DNA from: Weissella paramesenteroides ATCC 33313
GTDB taxonomy: Bacteria; Bacillota; Bacilli; Lactobacillales; Lactobacillaceae
NCBI RefSeq assembly: GCF_000160575.1
Contig: NZ_GG697129.1
Location: forward strand, 572,215-615,831
Direction: 5' to 3'
DNA length: 43,617 bases
Part shown: positions 7,356 to 15,053 of the stretch, piece by piece
Position numbering within the stretch: the stretch's first letter is position 1
How the letters are laid out: each line of letters opens with the position of its first letter
The notes under the pieces: model-generated
What the model saw: the letters and a program-made list of their open reading frames with translations, nothing else
The model's database searches: none
Told to the model about the DNA's origin: nothing
Position numbers and translations under genes: made by a program

Positions 7356-7396
7356 AATAAAGTGTTATTCTCATCATAAGGAGTGAATACTCACTC
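7344..7396 (+). promoter_or_regulatory. Promoter and TetR-type operator of the ABC exporter operon
   Basis: TTGCAT (7344-7349), a 16-base spacer and TATTCT (7366-7371) form a plausible promoter overlapping the preceding terminator. The perfect palindrome GAGTGA-ATAC-TCACTC (7381-7396) begins about three bases after the predicted start site. That is a typical place for repressor binding, and the operon's third gene encodes a TetR regulator. Confidence 0.65.
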
Positions 7397-7442
7397 ACTT
7401 TTAATGACAAACATATCACTCAAATTAACAGGAGGGGTCGAG

Positions 7443-8183
7443 ATGGGAGAAATCATTCAAGTAAAAGATCTTGTCCAGGGGTACGGAAAAAATATTGTTA
7501 TTCATGACATTAATTTATCTATTATGTCCGGTGAGATTTTAGGCTTAATTGGACCAAGTGGTGCCGGTAAAACGACACTGATTAATGCCATTATGGGCAT
7601 GCTTCGACCAAAGAAGGGGTCCGTCACTGTCCTTGGTACAGCAATGCCTAATCGCAAGATACTAGCCAGAATTGGTTTTATGGCTCAAGCTGATGCCTTA
7701 TATGAAACACTAACGGCGCGAGAAAATTTAACTTTCTTTGGTCAAATGCAAGGCATGGACAAAAAGGAACTACCTGCTCAAATTGATTATGCAACGAAAG
7801 TGGTCGATCTAGATGAAGATTTAGATAAACATGTTAGTGACTATTCTGGTGGTATGAAACGACGGCTGTCATTAGCCATTGCTTTAGTTGCCAACCCAGA
7901 TATCCTAATTCTAGACGAACCAACTGTTGGTATTGATCCTGAGTTACGCAAGCAAATTTGGCAGGAATTACATCGCTTAAGTCATGAAGGTAAAACAATT
8001 CTATTAACGACTCATGTCATGGATGATGCTGAAGAATCTGATAGTTTATTGATGATTCGCAATGGTGTTGCCATTGCTCAAGGACGACCAGCTGAATTAA
8101 TCAAAGAATTTGAGGTCAATAGTGTTGAAGAAGTATTTTTAAAGGCAGGGAGGGAACAAGATGCGCACACTGGCAATGCTTAA
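7443..8183 (+). CDS. ABC-2 exporter ATP-binding protein
   Basis: A 246-aa ATPase with Walker A GPSGAGKTT (37-45), signature DYSGGMKRRL, Walker B DILILDEPTVG and an H-loop in TTHVMDDAEE. The SGGMKRRLSLA form is typical of DrrA/CcmA-like export ATPases. ATG 7443 has AGGAGGGG just upstream; the longer in-frame start at 7383 lies inside the predicted operator and has no ribosome site. It overlaps the permease gene by 23 bp. With the permease and the TetR gene it forms a three-gene exporter module. Substrate is unknown; drugs, peptides or lipids are possible. Confidence 0.88.
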   Translation: MGEIIQVKDLVQGYGKNIVIHDINLSIMSGEILGLIGPSGAGKTTLINAIMGMLRPKKGSVTVLGTAMPNRKILARIGFMAQADALYETLTARENLTFFGQMQGMDKKELPAQIDYATKVVDLDEDLDKHVSDYSGGMKRRLSLAIALVANPDILILDEPTVGIDPELRKQIWQELHRLSHEGKTILLTTHVMDDAEESDSLLMIRNGVAIAQGRPAELIKEFEVNSVEEVFLKAGREQDAHTGNA

Positions 8184-9324
8184 ACGTGTTTTACAAGAAA
8201 TGTTGCGGGATAAGCGAACTCTAGCAATGATGTTTATTGCCCCATTGCTAATTCTCACTTTAATGTACTTTCTTTTCCAATCAAATAACAATCAAACCGC
8301 AGATTTAGCTGTTCGAAATGTTGATTCAACATTAATTAAAGCGATTGATAATGATAATTTGAAAATACATCATATCTCTTCCGATGATTCCGCAAAACAA
8401 TTGATTCGTGATCATGATTATGCGGCGGTCATGACCCAAAAAGGAAATAAGTTAACTTTAACACTTCAAAATAGTAATCAAACAAAAAGTTCAATCATCA
8501 AAAAGAGTTTGCAAGCTGGGCAAATTAAGCTGAAGACACAAACATCAGTAACTGCGCTAAAAACACAAAAGGAAGCTATTCAAAAGCTACAACAACAACT
8601 AGCAATTCTTGCAAAGCAAACGGGCACACAAGCAAAAGTTCAATCATCATTACCTAACCAACAAAAAACAACAACGAAAAATTACTCAGTTAGTACACAT
8701 TATATCTATGGCGATAAGGATACTAATTTCTTTGACACCTTCTTGCCAGTTATGATGGGATTTGTTGTTTTCTTCTTCGTCTTTCTAATTTCAGGAATTG
8801 CCCTACTACGTGAAAGAACCACTGGTACTTTGAAGCGTCTACTAGCCACACCAGTTAAACGAGGTGAGATTATCACCGGTTATTTGAGTGGTTACGGTAT
8901 TTTTGCCCTCATTCAAACACTGCTAATTGTTTTTTATAGTACGTACGTTTTCGATATTCAAATTTTAGGTAGCATTTGGAATGTCTTACTCATAAATGTT
9001 CTCATGGCCATGGCTGCCCTAACCATGGGACTATTTATTTCAACATTTGCAGCGTCAGAATTTCAAATGATGCAATTCATCCCAATTGTCGTCATTCCAC
9101 AAGTGTTCTTTTCAGGAATCATCCCCGTCGATCAGATGGCTGGATGGTTACAAGCAATTGGTCATTTGATGCCACTTTATTACGGTGCTAATGCCATGAG
9201 CGATGTGGTTACGAAAGGATTTAGTATCACCCAAATTTGGCCAAATCTATTAGCCTTATTACTGTTCGCCACCTTATTCTTGGTTTTGAATCTAAATGCA
9301 ATGCGCCGATATCGTGAAGTTTAA
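8161..9324 (+). CDS. ABC-2 type exporter permease
   Basis: A 387-aa ABC-2 membrane protein. The first helix (~22-41) is followed by a large extracytoplasmic region rich in Gln, Lys and Thr (~42-190). Five more helices are packed in the C-terminal half, including FFVFLISGIALLRERTTGTLKRLLATPV, the family's coupling-helix region. GGAGGGA precedes ATG 8161, inside the 3' end of the ATPase gene. The TetR gene starts 15 bp after its stop. Its architecture resembles YhfG/DrrB-like permeases; the substrate cannot be inferred. Confidence 0.87.
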   Translation: MRTLAMLKRVLQEMLRDKRTLAMMFIAPLLILTLMYFLFQSNNNQTADLAVRNVDSTLIKAIDNDNLKIHHISSDDSAKQLIRDHDYAAVMTQKGNKLTLTLQNSNQTKSSIIKKSLQAGQIKLKTQTSVTALKTQKEAIQKLQQQLAILAKQTGTQAKVQSSLPNQQKTTTKNYSVSTHYIYGDKDTNFFDTFLPVMMGFVVFFFVFLISGIALLRERTTGTLKRLLATPVKRGEIITGYLSGYGIFALIQTLLIVFYSTYVFDIQILGSIWNVLLINVLMAMAALTMGLFISTFAASEFQMMQFIPIVVIPQVFFSGIIPVDQMAGWLQAIGHLMPLYYGANAMSDVVTKGFSITQIWPNLLALLLFATLFLVLNLNAMRRYREV

Positions 9325-9339
9325 AGGAGGAAGATTTAG

Positions 9340-9984
9340 ATGGTTAATAATATTTCAACACTTTTTAGTAAAAGTCTTGATGAAATGGATATTTCCGATA
9401 AACAAAAGGCTGTTTTGCAAGCAAGTTTAACTCTTTTTTCCGAAAAGGGATTCGAAAACACGAGTACTCATGATATTGCCGCGATGGCTGATGTAGCAGA
9501 AGGCACCGTATATAAACAATTTAAAACCAAACAAGAATTATTACAGGTTGTCGTAGACTCTATCATTGATGAAGTCATTCCTAAGGTTGCTAACGAATTT
9601 ATCGATGAAATAACTAAACCAGAGGGGCCCCACTTTCAAGAATTTTTACAAAATCTGATTCAAAATCGGATGCAGTTTTTTATAAATAATTTACCACAAA
9701 TTCGCATTTTGATTCGTGAATCAATGACTAACGAAAGGGTTCGCCTACAGATTATTCATAAATTTACCCATTTACATTTAGAAAAATTAGAAACTATTTT
9801 TCAATACTATCAACAACAGGGGCAGTTAGTTGCTTGGAATTTTATAAAAATTCTTCAATATATTTTAGGCATAACTGGTAGTTATGTTGCACCTTTACTT
9901 TTTTCTGGAAGTACCACTTTTGATATAACTCGTTCTAGCCAAGAGGCAGCTGCATTCTTGGTTAAAGGGCTACAGCCTAAATAA
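9340..9984 (+). CDS. TetR/AcrR-family regulator of the exporter operon
   Basis: A 214-aa regulator. The N-terminal helix-turn-helix spans about 22-67: QASLTLFSEKGFENTSTHDIA, then AEGTVYKQFKTKQELL. The C-terminal ligand and dimer domain is helical. AAAGGAGGA precedes ATG 9340. It is the third gene of the exporter operon, so it should repress its own operon through the GAGTGA-ATAC-TCACTC palindrome at 7381. The ligand is probably a substrate of the pump; this is inference from arrangement. Confidence 0.85.
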   Translation: MVNNISTLFSKSLDEMDISDKQKAVLQASLTLFSEKGFENTSTHDIAAMADVAEGTVYKQFKTKQELLQVVVDSIIDEVIPKVANEFIDEITKPEGPHFQEFLQNLIQNRMQFFINNLPQIRILIRESMTNERVRLQIIHKFTHLHLEKLETIFQYYQQQGQLVAWNFIKILQYILGITGSYVAPLLFSGSTTFDITRSSQEAAAFLVKGLQPK

Positions 9985-9990
9985 AAAAAT

Positions 9991-10040
9991 AATCTCCCGC
10001 TAAATTAGTCAAAGCTAAATTTAGTGGGAGATTGTTTTTT
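9991..10040. terminator. Bidirectional terminator
   Basis: A 16-bp stem (9991-10006 with 10018-10033, one G-U) has an A run before it and GTTTTTT after. It serves the TetR gene (+) and the convergent amino-acid permease gene (-). Confidence 0.9.
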
Positions 10041-10073
10041 AATCAATATCATACCTGAGTTAACTAGCAACAA

Positions 10074-10736
10074 TTATGCCAAATGTTTTTCTAACGTTGT
10101 TTGGGCAATCGTCATTAACCAACAGAAGAACCAATACAGAATCGCAATCATAATATAAATTGTCATATAATCCTGGTCTGCACCAGCAATAATCTGCGCT
10201 TTCATAAACATTTCACTAACCGTAATCATTGCTGCTAATGATGTTCCTTTAAACAAATCGAGTAAAATATTACCAAGTGCTGGTATAGAAATACGAAATA
10301 CTTGCGGAAAAATCACTTTTCTCACAACCTTGCGATAGGGTAACCCCAGTGAATAAGCAGCATCCCATTGTCCTTGTCCAACGGCCAAAAATGATGAACG
10401 ATAAACTTCTGAAACGAACGCACTGCTACTAATCGTAAAAGCAATCACTGCAGCCGGAAAAGCTGCCGTTTGAAACCCAAAATATATCACAAACAAAATG
10501 ACCAACATTGGCACACCACGCATGAACGAAATAAATCCTCGTGCTGCCCAGTGTAAAATTTTAAAATGACTAAGTTGAGCCAAGGTTAGTAATAACCCTA
10601 GGATGAGTGACAATGCAAAACTCACAGCAGTTAATCCAAATGAAATCGGAAAACCAGACAAAATTGATGGTATCGATGAGATAGCTAGCGGGGCATCAAA
10701 AAAGTTAGGAATTGAAAGATAGTGTAAAAATGCCAT
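10074..10736 (-). CDS. Polar amino-acid ABC transporter permease
   Basis: A 220-aa permease of the His/Glu/Gln/Arg family. The inner-membrane block near residues 130-150 (AAYSLGLPYRKVVRKVIFPQVFR) is the EAA loop that contacts the ATPase. There are about five hydrophobic helices. It starts 15 bases after the stop of the substrate-binding gene, so the two are one operon. No ATP-binding gene follows: the next thing downstream is the terminator at 9991. It must borrow an ATPase encoded elsewhere. FMRGVPMLVILFVIYFG is typical of GlnP/TcyB-type proteins. Confidence 0.88.
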   Translation of the reverse strand: MAFLHYLSIPNFFDAPLAISSIPSILSGFPISFGLTAVSFALSLILGLLLTLAQLSHFKILHWAARGFISFMRGVPMLVILFVIYFGFQTAAFPAAVIAFTISSSAFVSEVYRSSFLAVGQGQWDAAYSLGLPYRKVVRKVIFPQVFRISIPALGNILLDLFKGTSLAAMITVSEMFMKAQIIAGADQDYMTIYIMIAILYWFFCWLMTIAQTTLEKHLA

Positions 10737-10751
10737 TCACAATCACATTCC

Positions 10752-11603
10752 TTATTCCTTAATCGTAAAAGTCTTTGAAATATGAACGTTTGGTTTCTTA
10801 GTCACATCCGCACCATAGAATTTCTCAGACAATTTCTTCAATGTACCATCTTTTTTGAGCGAGGCTAAAGCCTTATTTACTTGCTTAGCTAACTTTTTAT
10901 TGTCTTTTTTCATCAAAATACCAACGCCAGCACCATCATCTTTGGTCTTAAAATACATATCCTTCTTAATCTTTAGACCATTATTAGGAACGGCTTTTAA
11001 TGCTAGTTTTTGCAAGTAATAATCATTCATAATGAAATCTGTCCGGCCATTTTTAACATCGCGTAGATAGACATCGTTTGAAACATTATTATAGTTAATT
11101 GTCTCTGCGCCAAGTTGCTTAGCTAAACGTTGATAACTCGTACCTGCTTCACCAGCAGCTTTTTTACCTTTGATATCATGCCACGAATTAATGCCTGAGT
11201 TGTCACTCTTACGAACAACAATACTGTTAAACGAATGCTTATACGGCGTTGATAGCGTAAACTCCTTCTTACGCTGTGGTGAAATACCAATATCATTAGC
11301 TGCCATATCAACTTTACCAGTTTTAACCGCGGTTAATTGACCATCAACATTTAATTGCTTAAATTCTACTTTGCGTCCCATTTTCTTGGCCACAGCACGA
11401 ACAATTTCAATATCATATCCTGTCAACTTTTTAGTCTTTGGATCATGATATGAGGTCGGATAAAGAGTACCCGAAGTAGCAACTTCTAGTGTTGATTTAT
11501 CCGTTGTATTACTACTAACTTTCTGACCACAACCTGCAACCAACAGACCAGCAGCAACTACAGTTATCCCACCCACGATCAAACCAGTTTTTTTCTTAAC
11601 CAT
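10752..11603 (-). CDS. Amino-acid ABC transporter substrate-binding lipoprotein
   Basis: A 283-aa type II periplasmic-binding protein (SBP_bac_3 fold). The signal peptide VKKKTGLIVGG... ends in the lipobox LVAGC with Cys at 25, so it is a lipoprotein. Family blocks include GYDIEIVRAVAKKMG and FTLSTPYKHSFNSIVVRK. I start at ATG 11603, seven bases after AAGGAG; the in-frame ATG at 11633 has no ribosome site and lies within a predicted cre element. Related binding proteins carry cystine or other polar amino acids; the ligand here is not determinable. The permease follows immediately. Consensus cre and promoter sites upstream suggest carbon-catabolite control. Confidence 0.88.
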   Translation of the reverse strand: MVKKKTGLIVGGITVVAAGLLVAGCGQKVSSNTTDKSTLEVATSGTLYPTSYHDPKTKKLTGYDIEIVRAVAKKMGRKVEFKQLNVDGQLTAVKTGKVDMAANDIGISPQRKKEFTLSTPYKHSFNSIVVRKSDNSGINSWHDIKGKKAAGEAGTSYQRLAKQLGAETINYNNVSNDVYLRDVKNGRTDFIMNDYYLQKLALKAVPNNGLKIKKDMYFKTKDDGAGVGILMKKDNKKLAKQVNKALASLKKDGTLKKLSEKFYGADVTKKPNVHISKTFTIKE

Positions 11604-11618
11604 TTTCCGACTCCTTTT

Positions 11619-11632
11619 TGAAAACGTTTTCA
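11619..11632. promoter_or_regulatory. Consensus catabolite-response element (cre)
   Basis: The 14-base palindrome TGAAAACGTTTTCA fits the CcpA consensus TGWAANCGNTNWCA at every position. It lies between the predicted promoter (11708-11680) and the ribosome site of the substrate-binding gene, about +41 to +54, a position that would give roadblock repression. Confidence 0.72.
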
Positions 11633-11679
11633 TTTCTCAGTATAGAGTGCGAGACACCCTTTTTCAAGGGAAAGTCCCA

Positions 11680-11708
11680 GTTATCTTTGGGATTTTATTT
11701 TCCGTCAA
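11680..11708 (-). promoter_or_regulatory. Promoter of the amino-acid importer operon
   Basis: On the minus strand, TTGACG (11708-11703), a 17-base spacer and GATAAC (11685-11680). The rest of the 11604-12025 gap holds AT-rich sequence (11710-11880) in which I see nothing further, and a repeat copy. Confidence 0.6.
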
Positions 11709-11884
11709 GAATAACAACATTTTATATTCAAAATAAATCAAAATAACATCAAATTATTTGTCTTCATCATTTTATAAAATTTTCTTCTATTATTTTTTAT
11801 TGTTGTGTTCCAAAAGCTACGTTAAAATGCTTAGCAGGTACTTTTTACAAAGTAATTAAACATTTTGAATCATACATATATTTA

Positions 11885-12022
11885 GAAAGAGAGCATAAAT
11901 GAGGTAGATTGAGGCTTCAGACTTTTAGAACGCGTTTATGCTATCAAACTTTCATGCTGATAATTAATACATTTTTAGCAAAAAGAAGTTGGAACAATTT
12001 TTTTGTCTCAACTTCTTTTTTT
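11885..12022 (+). repeat. Internally deleted copy of the dispersed hairpin-terminator repeat
   Basis: It carries the GAGGCTTCAGACTTTTAGAACGCG block, the TTTATGCTATCAAACT linker and a terminator hairpin. The left arm of the long hairpin is replaced by a short remnant in which AGCATAAA can pair with TTTATGCT. It lies downstream of the minus-strand gene ending at 12026. Confidence 0.82.
11980..12022. terminator. Bidirectional terminator of the TIM-barrel gene
   Basis: AAAAAGAAGTTG (11980-11991) pairs perfectly with CAACTTCTTTTT (12009-12020). It is the 3' module of the repeat copy and lies four bases beyond the stop of the minus-strand gene. Confidence 0.88.
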
Positions 12023-12025
12023 GTA

Positions 12026-12853
12026 TTAAACTAGGGTTTGATTATTTTTTTCAGCAACAATCTGCGTTAAGTATTGATGACTTGCCATCATTTCTTGACA
12101 ATGTCGTTGATCCGCTAAATTAATTTCATAGATACGACTTGCTGTCGGATTTAATTCATTTACCACTCGCTGCCAATCAACCAATCCTTTACCCAATGGC
12201 AAGCTATCATGATCTTGTCCCATAGAATCAACCAAATGATAGTGTTTCACTTGTAGCTTAAGGTGACGCAAACTCTCTATTAACGCATCATTATCAGCAT
12301 GCACTGCAATGAACGCATGGCTGATATCAAATGCTAAGGGAAGGTTGGCTTGAATGATTCGATTCTCAAGTTCAGGATCCCCATATCCGTAAACTGGTGA
12401 GATACCATTCTCAAAAACAACATGTTCGGGAGCAATTTCTCTTAACCGCTCCATCTCATTAAAAACCGCATCCTGCGCTGCTGCAATCGTTGGCCACTGC
12501 GTTGTAATATTGCTAATGGCTGACTTATATGCGCCATGAACCAACGCATAACTATTCGTTTGCGCTGCCAACTTGATCAAACGCGCCGCACTTTGGATAA
12601 CAAATTCATACAATTCCGGATTGACACTTGGATTCGTATATAGCTCGCAACGTTGATCATGCCACTTCATGGGGTGATGAAAAACGATGTGAGGTACTTG
12701 ATCACTGACATATGACACCATTTTTAGGAAGTGCTCCCAACCATCAGTTGTAAAGTCTTGATCCGTTAAATGAAATTCAAAGACATCAGGATGATATTGT
12801 AGTCGATCATCAATTTGGTCTTTATTAGTACTAGCCTTTAATCCTAATTGCAT
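12026..12853 (-). CDS. TIM-barrel sugar-phosphate isomerase/epimerase-like protein
   Basis: A 275-aa protein of the AP endonuclease 2/xylose-isomerase-like TIM-barrel superfamily. Barrel-strand motifs include VFHHPMKWH (~65), YALVHGAYK (~105), VFENGI (~145), AFDISHAFIA (~180) and VKHYHLVDSMG (~205). The His, Glu and Asp residues in these strands are those that usually bind a divalent metal. ATG 12853 with GGAGG eight bases upstream is the start; the in-frame ATG at 12871 lies upstream of that site. It is a single-gene unit ending in a terminator. The substrate is not recognisable, so only the fold is claimed. Confidence 0.75.
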   Translation of the reverse strand: MQLGLKASTNKDQIDDRLQYHPDVFEFHLTDQDFTTDGWEHFLKMVSYVSDQVPHIVFHHPMKWHDQRCELYTNPSVNPELYEFVIQSAARLIKLAAQTNSYALVHGAYKSAISNITTQWPTIAAAQDAVFNEMERLREIAPEHVVFENGISPVYGYGDPELENRIIQANLPLAFDISHAFIAVHADNDALIESLRHLKLQVKHYHLVDSMGQDHDSLPLGKGLVDWQRVVNELNPTASRIYEINLADQRHCQEMMASHQYLTQIVAEKNNQTLV

Positions 12854-12929
12854 AACAGTACCTCCATTCATTTCCTAGTATACACTGTTTAAAACTGCAC
12901 GATTATTAATCGACACCCAGTTATTTTCA

Positions 12930-12964
12930 TATACATGTTAAGATTTAAAAAATTAACATGTATA
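12930..12964. promoter_or_regulatory. Perfect 12-bp inverted repeat, possible operator or hairpin
   Basis: TATACATGTTAA (12930-12941) and TTAACATGTATA (12953-12964) are exact inverted copies around 11 AT bases. It lies about 50 bp upstream of a TATACT -10-like element (12882-12877) for the minus-strand TIM-barrel gene. The arms have no T run behind them. The 12854-13242 gap otherwise holds that weak promoter and a full repeat copy. Confidence 0.5.
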
Positions 12965-13009
12965 GAGGTACTTTATATGCAAAGCATCCCCAAGATATTT
13001 TACAAAATA

Positions 13010-13222
13010 GAGAGCGAGACAAAAGTCGTTTTGAAGCCGGTGTGTAACGTAGTTTTCGTCATTTTTGGCCGAAGCAAAGCGAAGGACAGAAATGTCGTAA
13101 ATTGCGTTACATTGAGGCTTCAGACTTTTGGAACGCGTTTATGCTGTCAAACTGACATGCGTTTAATTAATATCTTTAGCACAAAAATTAGAGGCTGAGA
13201 CAACATCTGTCCCAGCCTCTAT
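13010..13222 (+). repeat. Full-length dispersed hairpin-terminator repeat, copy A
   Basis: About 210 bp. CAAAAGTC (13020-13027) pairs with GACTTTTG (13123-13130). Pairing continues inward with few mismatches to 13070/13084, leaving a loop GAAGCAAAGCGAAG. A linker with GCGTTTATGCTGTCAAACTGACATGC follows, then TTTAGCACAAAAATTAGAGG and a terminator. It matches 13967-14176 along its length. No open frame with a ribosome site and no transposase is present. It lies downstream of lepB (minus). Confidence 0.88.
13190..13220. terminator. Terminator of lepB, 3' module of repeat copy A
   Basis: AGAGGCTGAGACA (13190-13202) pairs with TGTCCCAGCCTCT (13208-13220) with one mismatch. On the minus strand it follows the lepB stop by 22 bases and is succeeded by AATTTTT. 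Confidence 0.85.
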
Positions 13223-13242
13223 TTAGCTAATCTCAATTTTAC

Positions 13243-13872
13243 TTATTCAAAATATGACTTCCAAGCTGTATTAATATTTTGCTTCTTAGTAGCATTGCCC
13301 CAGAATGGTACTTTAACAACCCCAAGGACTTTATCATTATCTACGAATCCCCAATAACGAGAATCATTAGAAACTGTTCGATGATCACCTAACACAAAGT
13401 ACTTACCAGCTGGTACTTTAACTGTCTTTTGACGAGTCCAACCTTGACGATCACCCAATTGCTTAAGTGATGTCCAATTACCAACTTGGTTAACCGTATT
13501 GGTTGCTGATTGCTCAGATTCCGAAATATACTTCTGATCAACCACTTTGCCATTAACTTTAAGAACACCATTAACCGCACTAACCGTATCACCGGGTAAT
13601 CCGATGACACGCTTCACGTAATCCTTACTTTCAGTTGCTGTTGGATCTTCACCGTGGGCATCAAATACGATAACGCTACCACGATGAATCGTCTCTGTTT
13701 TTATTTTATCTGTCCTAAAAACAAAGACTCGTTCGTTATTGGTTAGATTTGGCTCCATTGATGCACCATCGACACGAACCATGGTAAACCAAACAGACCT
13801 TACCCCAAAAGCGATAAGTAATCCTACCAAAATTGGAATAACCCAAGACATTATTTCACGAAATGTTTTCAT
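13243..13872 (-). CDS. lepB: Type I signal peptidase
   Basis: A 209-aa S26 signal peptidase that cleaves secretory signal peptides outside the membrane. One N-terminal helix (~8-26) is followed by the catalytic boxes: nucleophile Ser in DGASMEPNL (~36), general-base Lys in YVKRVIGLPGD (~80), and the conserved LGDHRTVSNDSRYWGFV block (~165). Length matches Gram-positive SipS-type enzymes. ATG 13872 has AAGGAG just upstream; an in-frame ATG ten codons earlier lacks one. A single gene, ended by the repeat-associated terminator at 13220-13190. I see no convincing promoter, only AT-rich sequence. Confidence 0.93.
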   Translation of the reverse strand: MKTFREIMSWVIPILVGLLIAFGVRSVWFTMVRVDGASMEPNLTNNERVFVFRTDKIKTETIHRGSVIVFDAHGEDPTATESKDYVKRVIGLPGDTVSAVNGVLKVNGKVVDQKYISESEQSATNTVNQVGNWTSLKQLGDRQGWTRQKTVKVPAGKYFVLGDHRTVSNDSRYWGFVDNDKVLGVVKVPFWGNATKKQNINTAWKSYFE

Positions 13873-13966
13873 GGGTACGCTCCTTATACATAATATTATC
13901 AATGCTTAATTTTACCATAACTGACACTATAAGAGTTCTAAATTAAAAATAGATTAAGTGAAAGGC

Positions 13967-14176
13967 AGAGCGTGACAAAAGTTGGTTTGAAGCCGGTGTG
14001 TAACGTGATTTGCGTAATTTTTGGCCGTAGCAAAGCGAAGGACAGGGATTGCGTAAATTGCGTTACATTGAGGCTTCAGACTTTTGGAACGCGTTTATGC
14101 TAGAAAGCTTTCACGCTTATAATTAATACATTTTTAGCAAAAAAAGATTGGAACATTTTTTTCTGTCCCAATCTCC
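13967..14176 (+). repeat. Full-length dispersed hairpin-terminator repeat, copy B
   Basis: Same organisation as 13010-13222. The hairpin is 13976-14086, with inner pairs 14011-14026 against 14040-14055. The C13060-G13094 pair of copy A is A14016-T14050 here, and several other differences preserve pairing as G-U. It fills most of the 13873-14192 gap downstream of yidC; the rest is short AT-rich sequence upstream of lepB. Confidence 0.88.
14145..14174 (-). terminator. Terminator of yidC, 3' module of repeat copy B
   Basis: On the minus strand AGATTGGGACA (14174-14164) pairs with TGTTCCAATCT (14155-14145) around an A-rich loop and is followed by a T run. It lies 18 bases after the yidC stop. 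Confidence 0.85.
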
Positions 14177-14192
14177 TCCTTAATATCTATTA

Positions 14193-15026
14193 TTAACGCT
14201 TATGACGGCGCACCGCTTTACGCATTGCTCGTTGTTTAGCACGTTCAGCTTCTTTCTTTGCTTCACGTTCACGTCGAATTTCAAATGGATTTTGAATCGT
14301 CCAAGTTTGAGCAACCTGGAACGCATTTGAAATCACCCAGTAAAGTGATAGGGCAGACGGAACAGAAATGGCAAAGATGAAAATCATGATTGGCATGATA
14401 TACGTCATTGATGTTGTCATACCATTCTTCTCTGGTTGTCCCATCATAACCAAATATGATGAAGCAAACGTAAACAATGCTGCCAAGATTGGCAAAATAA
14501 AGTAAGGATCACGATCTCCAAGTTGTACCCAGAAGAAAGTACCCGTTTCTAGTAACTTTGTTGTACGAATAGCTGTATACAAAGCAATCAAGATTGGCAT
14601 TTGAACAATTAGCGGAATAAAGCTAGCAAAGGGGTTAACACCTGCATCCTTATACAATTGCTTCTGTTCTGCTTGCATTGCCTGCATTGTTTCAGGATCA
14701 CGGCTTGAGTACTTTTCTTGTAACTTCTTTAACGCTGGTCCAATTTCTTGCATTTTACGCATTGATCCCGTTTGATAAACCATTAGCGGTAAAATCAATA
14801 GACGAATCAATAGGGTGAAAACAATAATACCGATACCGTAGTTATCACCAAACCAGGCCGATACACCCAAAATTGAACGTGAGAAGTTAGCAATAATAAT
14901 ACCACGCCAGAAACCATTTCCTGCTACGTGCCCATCATACATGACAGCCGCAATGATCATGATCAATAATGCAACAAGCGCTGTAATTGCCGAACGCATT
15001 GTAAACATTTTTTTAAGAGTCTGCAT
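14193..15026 (-). CDS. yidC: YidC/Oxa1 membrane protein insertase
   Basis: A 277-aa Oxa1/YidC insertase that places membrane proteins into the bilayer, alone or with Sec. The first hydrophobic segment (~12-30) is followed by the core helices. The conserved Arg of the hydrophilic groove is in TLLIRLLILPL (~74). The blocks GVNPFASFIPLIVQMPILIALYTAI and SALSLYWVISNAFQVAQTW are diagnostic. The tail is strongly basic (EREAKKEAERAKQRAMRKAVRRHKR), consistent with ribosome contact. The N-terminal segment has no lipobox Cys, although many Firmicutes YidC proteins are lipoproteins. Gene order rpmH-rnpA-yidC is canonical; it starts 27 bases after rnpA. Confidence 0.95.
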   Translation of the reverse strand: MQTLKKMFTMRSAITALVALLIMIIAAVMYDGHVAGNGFWRGIIIANFSRSILGVSAWFGDNYGIGIIVFTLLIRLLILPLMVYQTGSMRKMQEIGPALKKLQEKYSSRDPETMQAMQAEQKQLYKDAGVNPFASFIPLIVQMPILIALYTAIRTTKLLETGTFFWVQLGDRDPYFILPILAALFTFASSYLVMMGQPEKNGMTTSMTYIMPIMIFIFAISVPSALSLYWVISNAFQVAQTWTIQNPFEIRREREAKKEAERAKQRAMRKAVRRHKR

Positions 15027-15053
15027 TCGTTCTCTCCATTATATAGTAGTTTT

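Noticed and set aside
13130-13145. GGAACGCGTTTATGC in each repeat as a cre site
   Set aside because: The central CG is shifted relative to the cre consensus and the flanks do not match.
12935-13198. An 87-residue open frame on the plus strand
   Set aside because: It runs through repeat copy A, has no ribosome site, and ends in the same STKIRG residues as another frame at 39275-39490 only because both read the repeat.
13010-14176. The repeats as an insertion sequence, CRISPR or REP array
   Set aside because: There is no transposase, no regular short repeat-spacer pattern, and the unit is ~210 bp with internal structure; single copies lie between unrelated genes.
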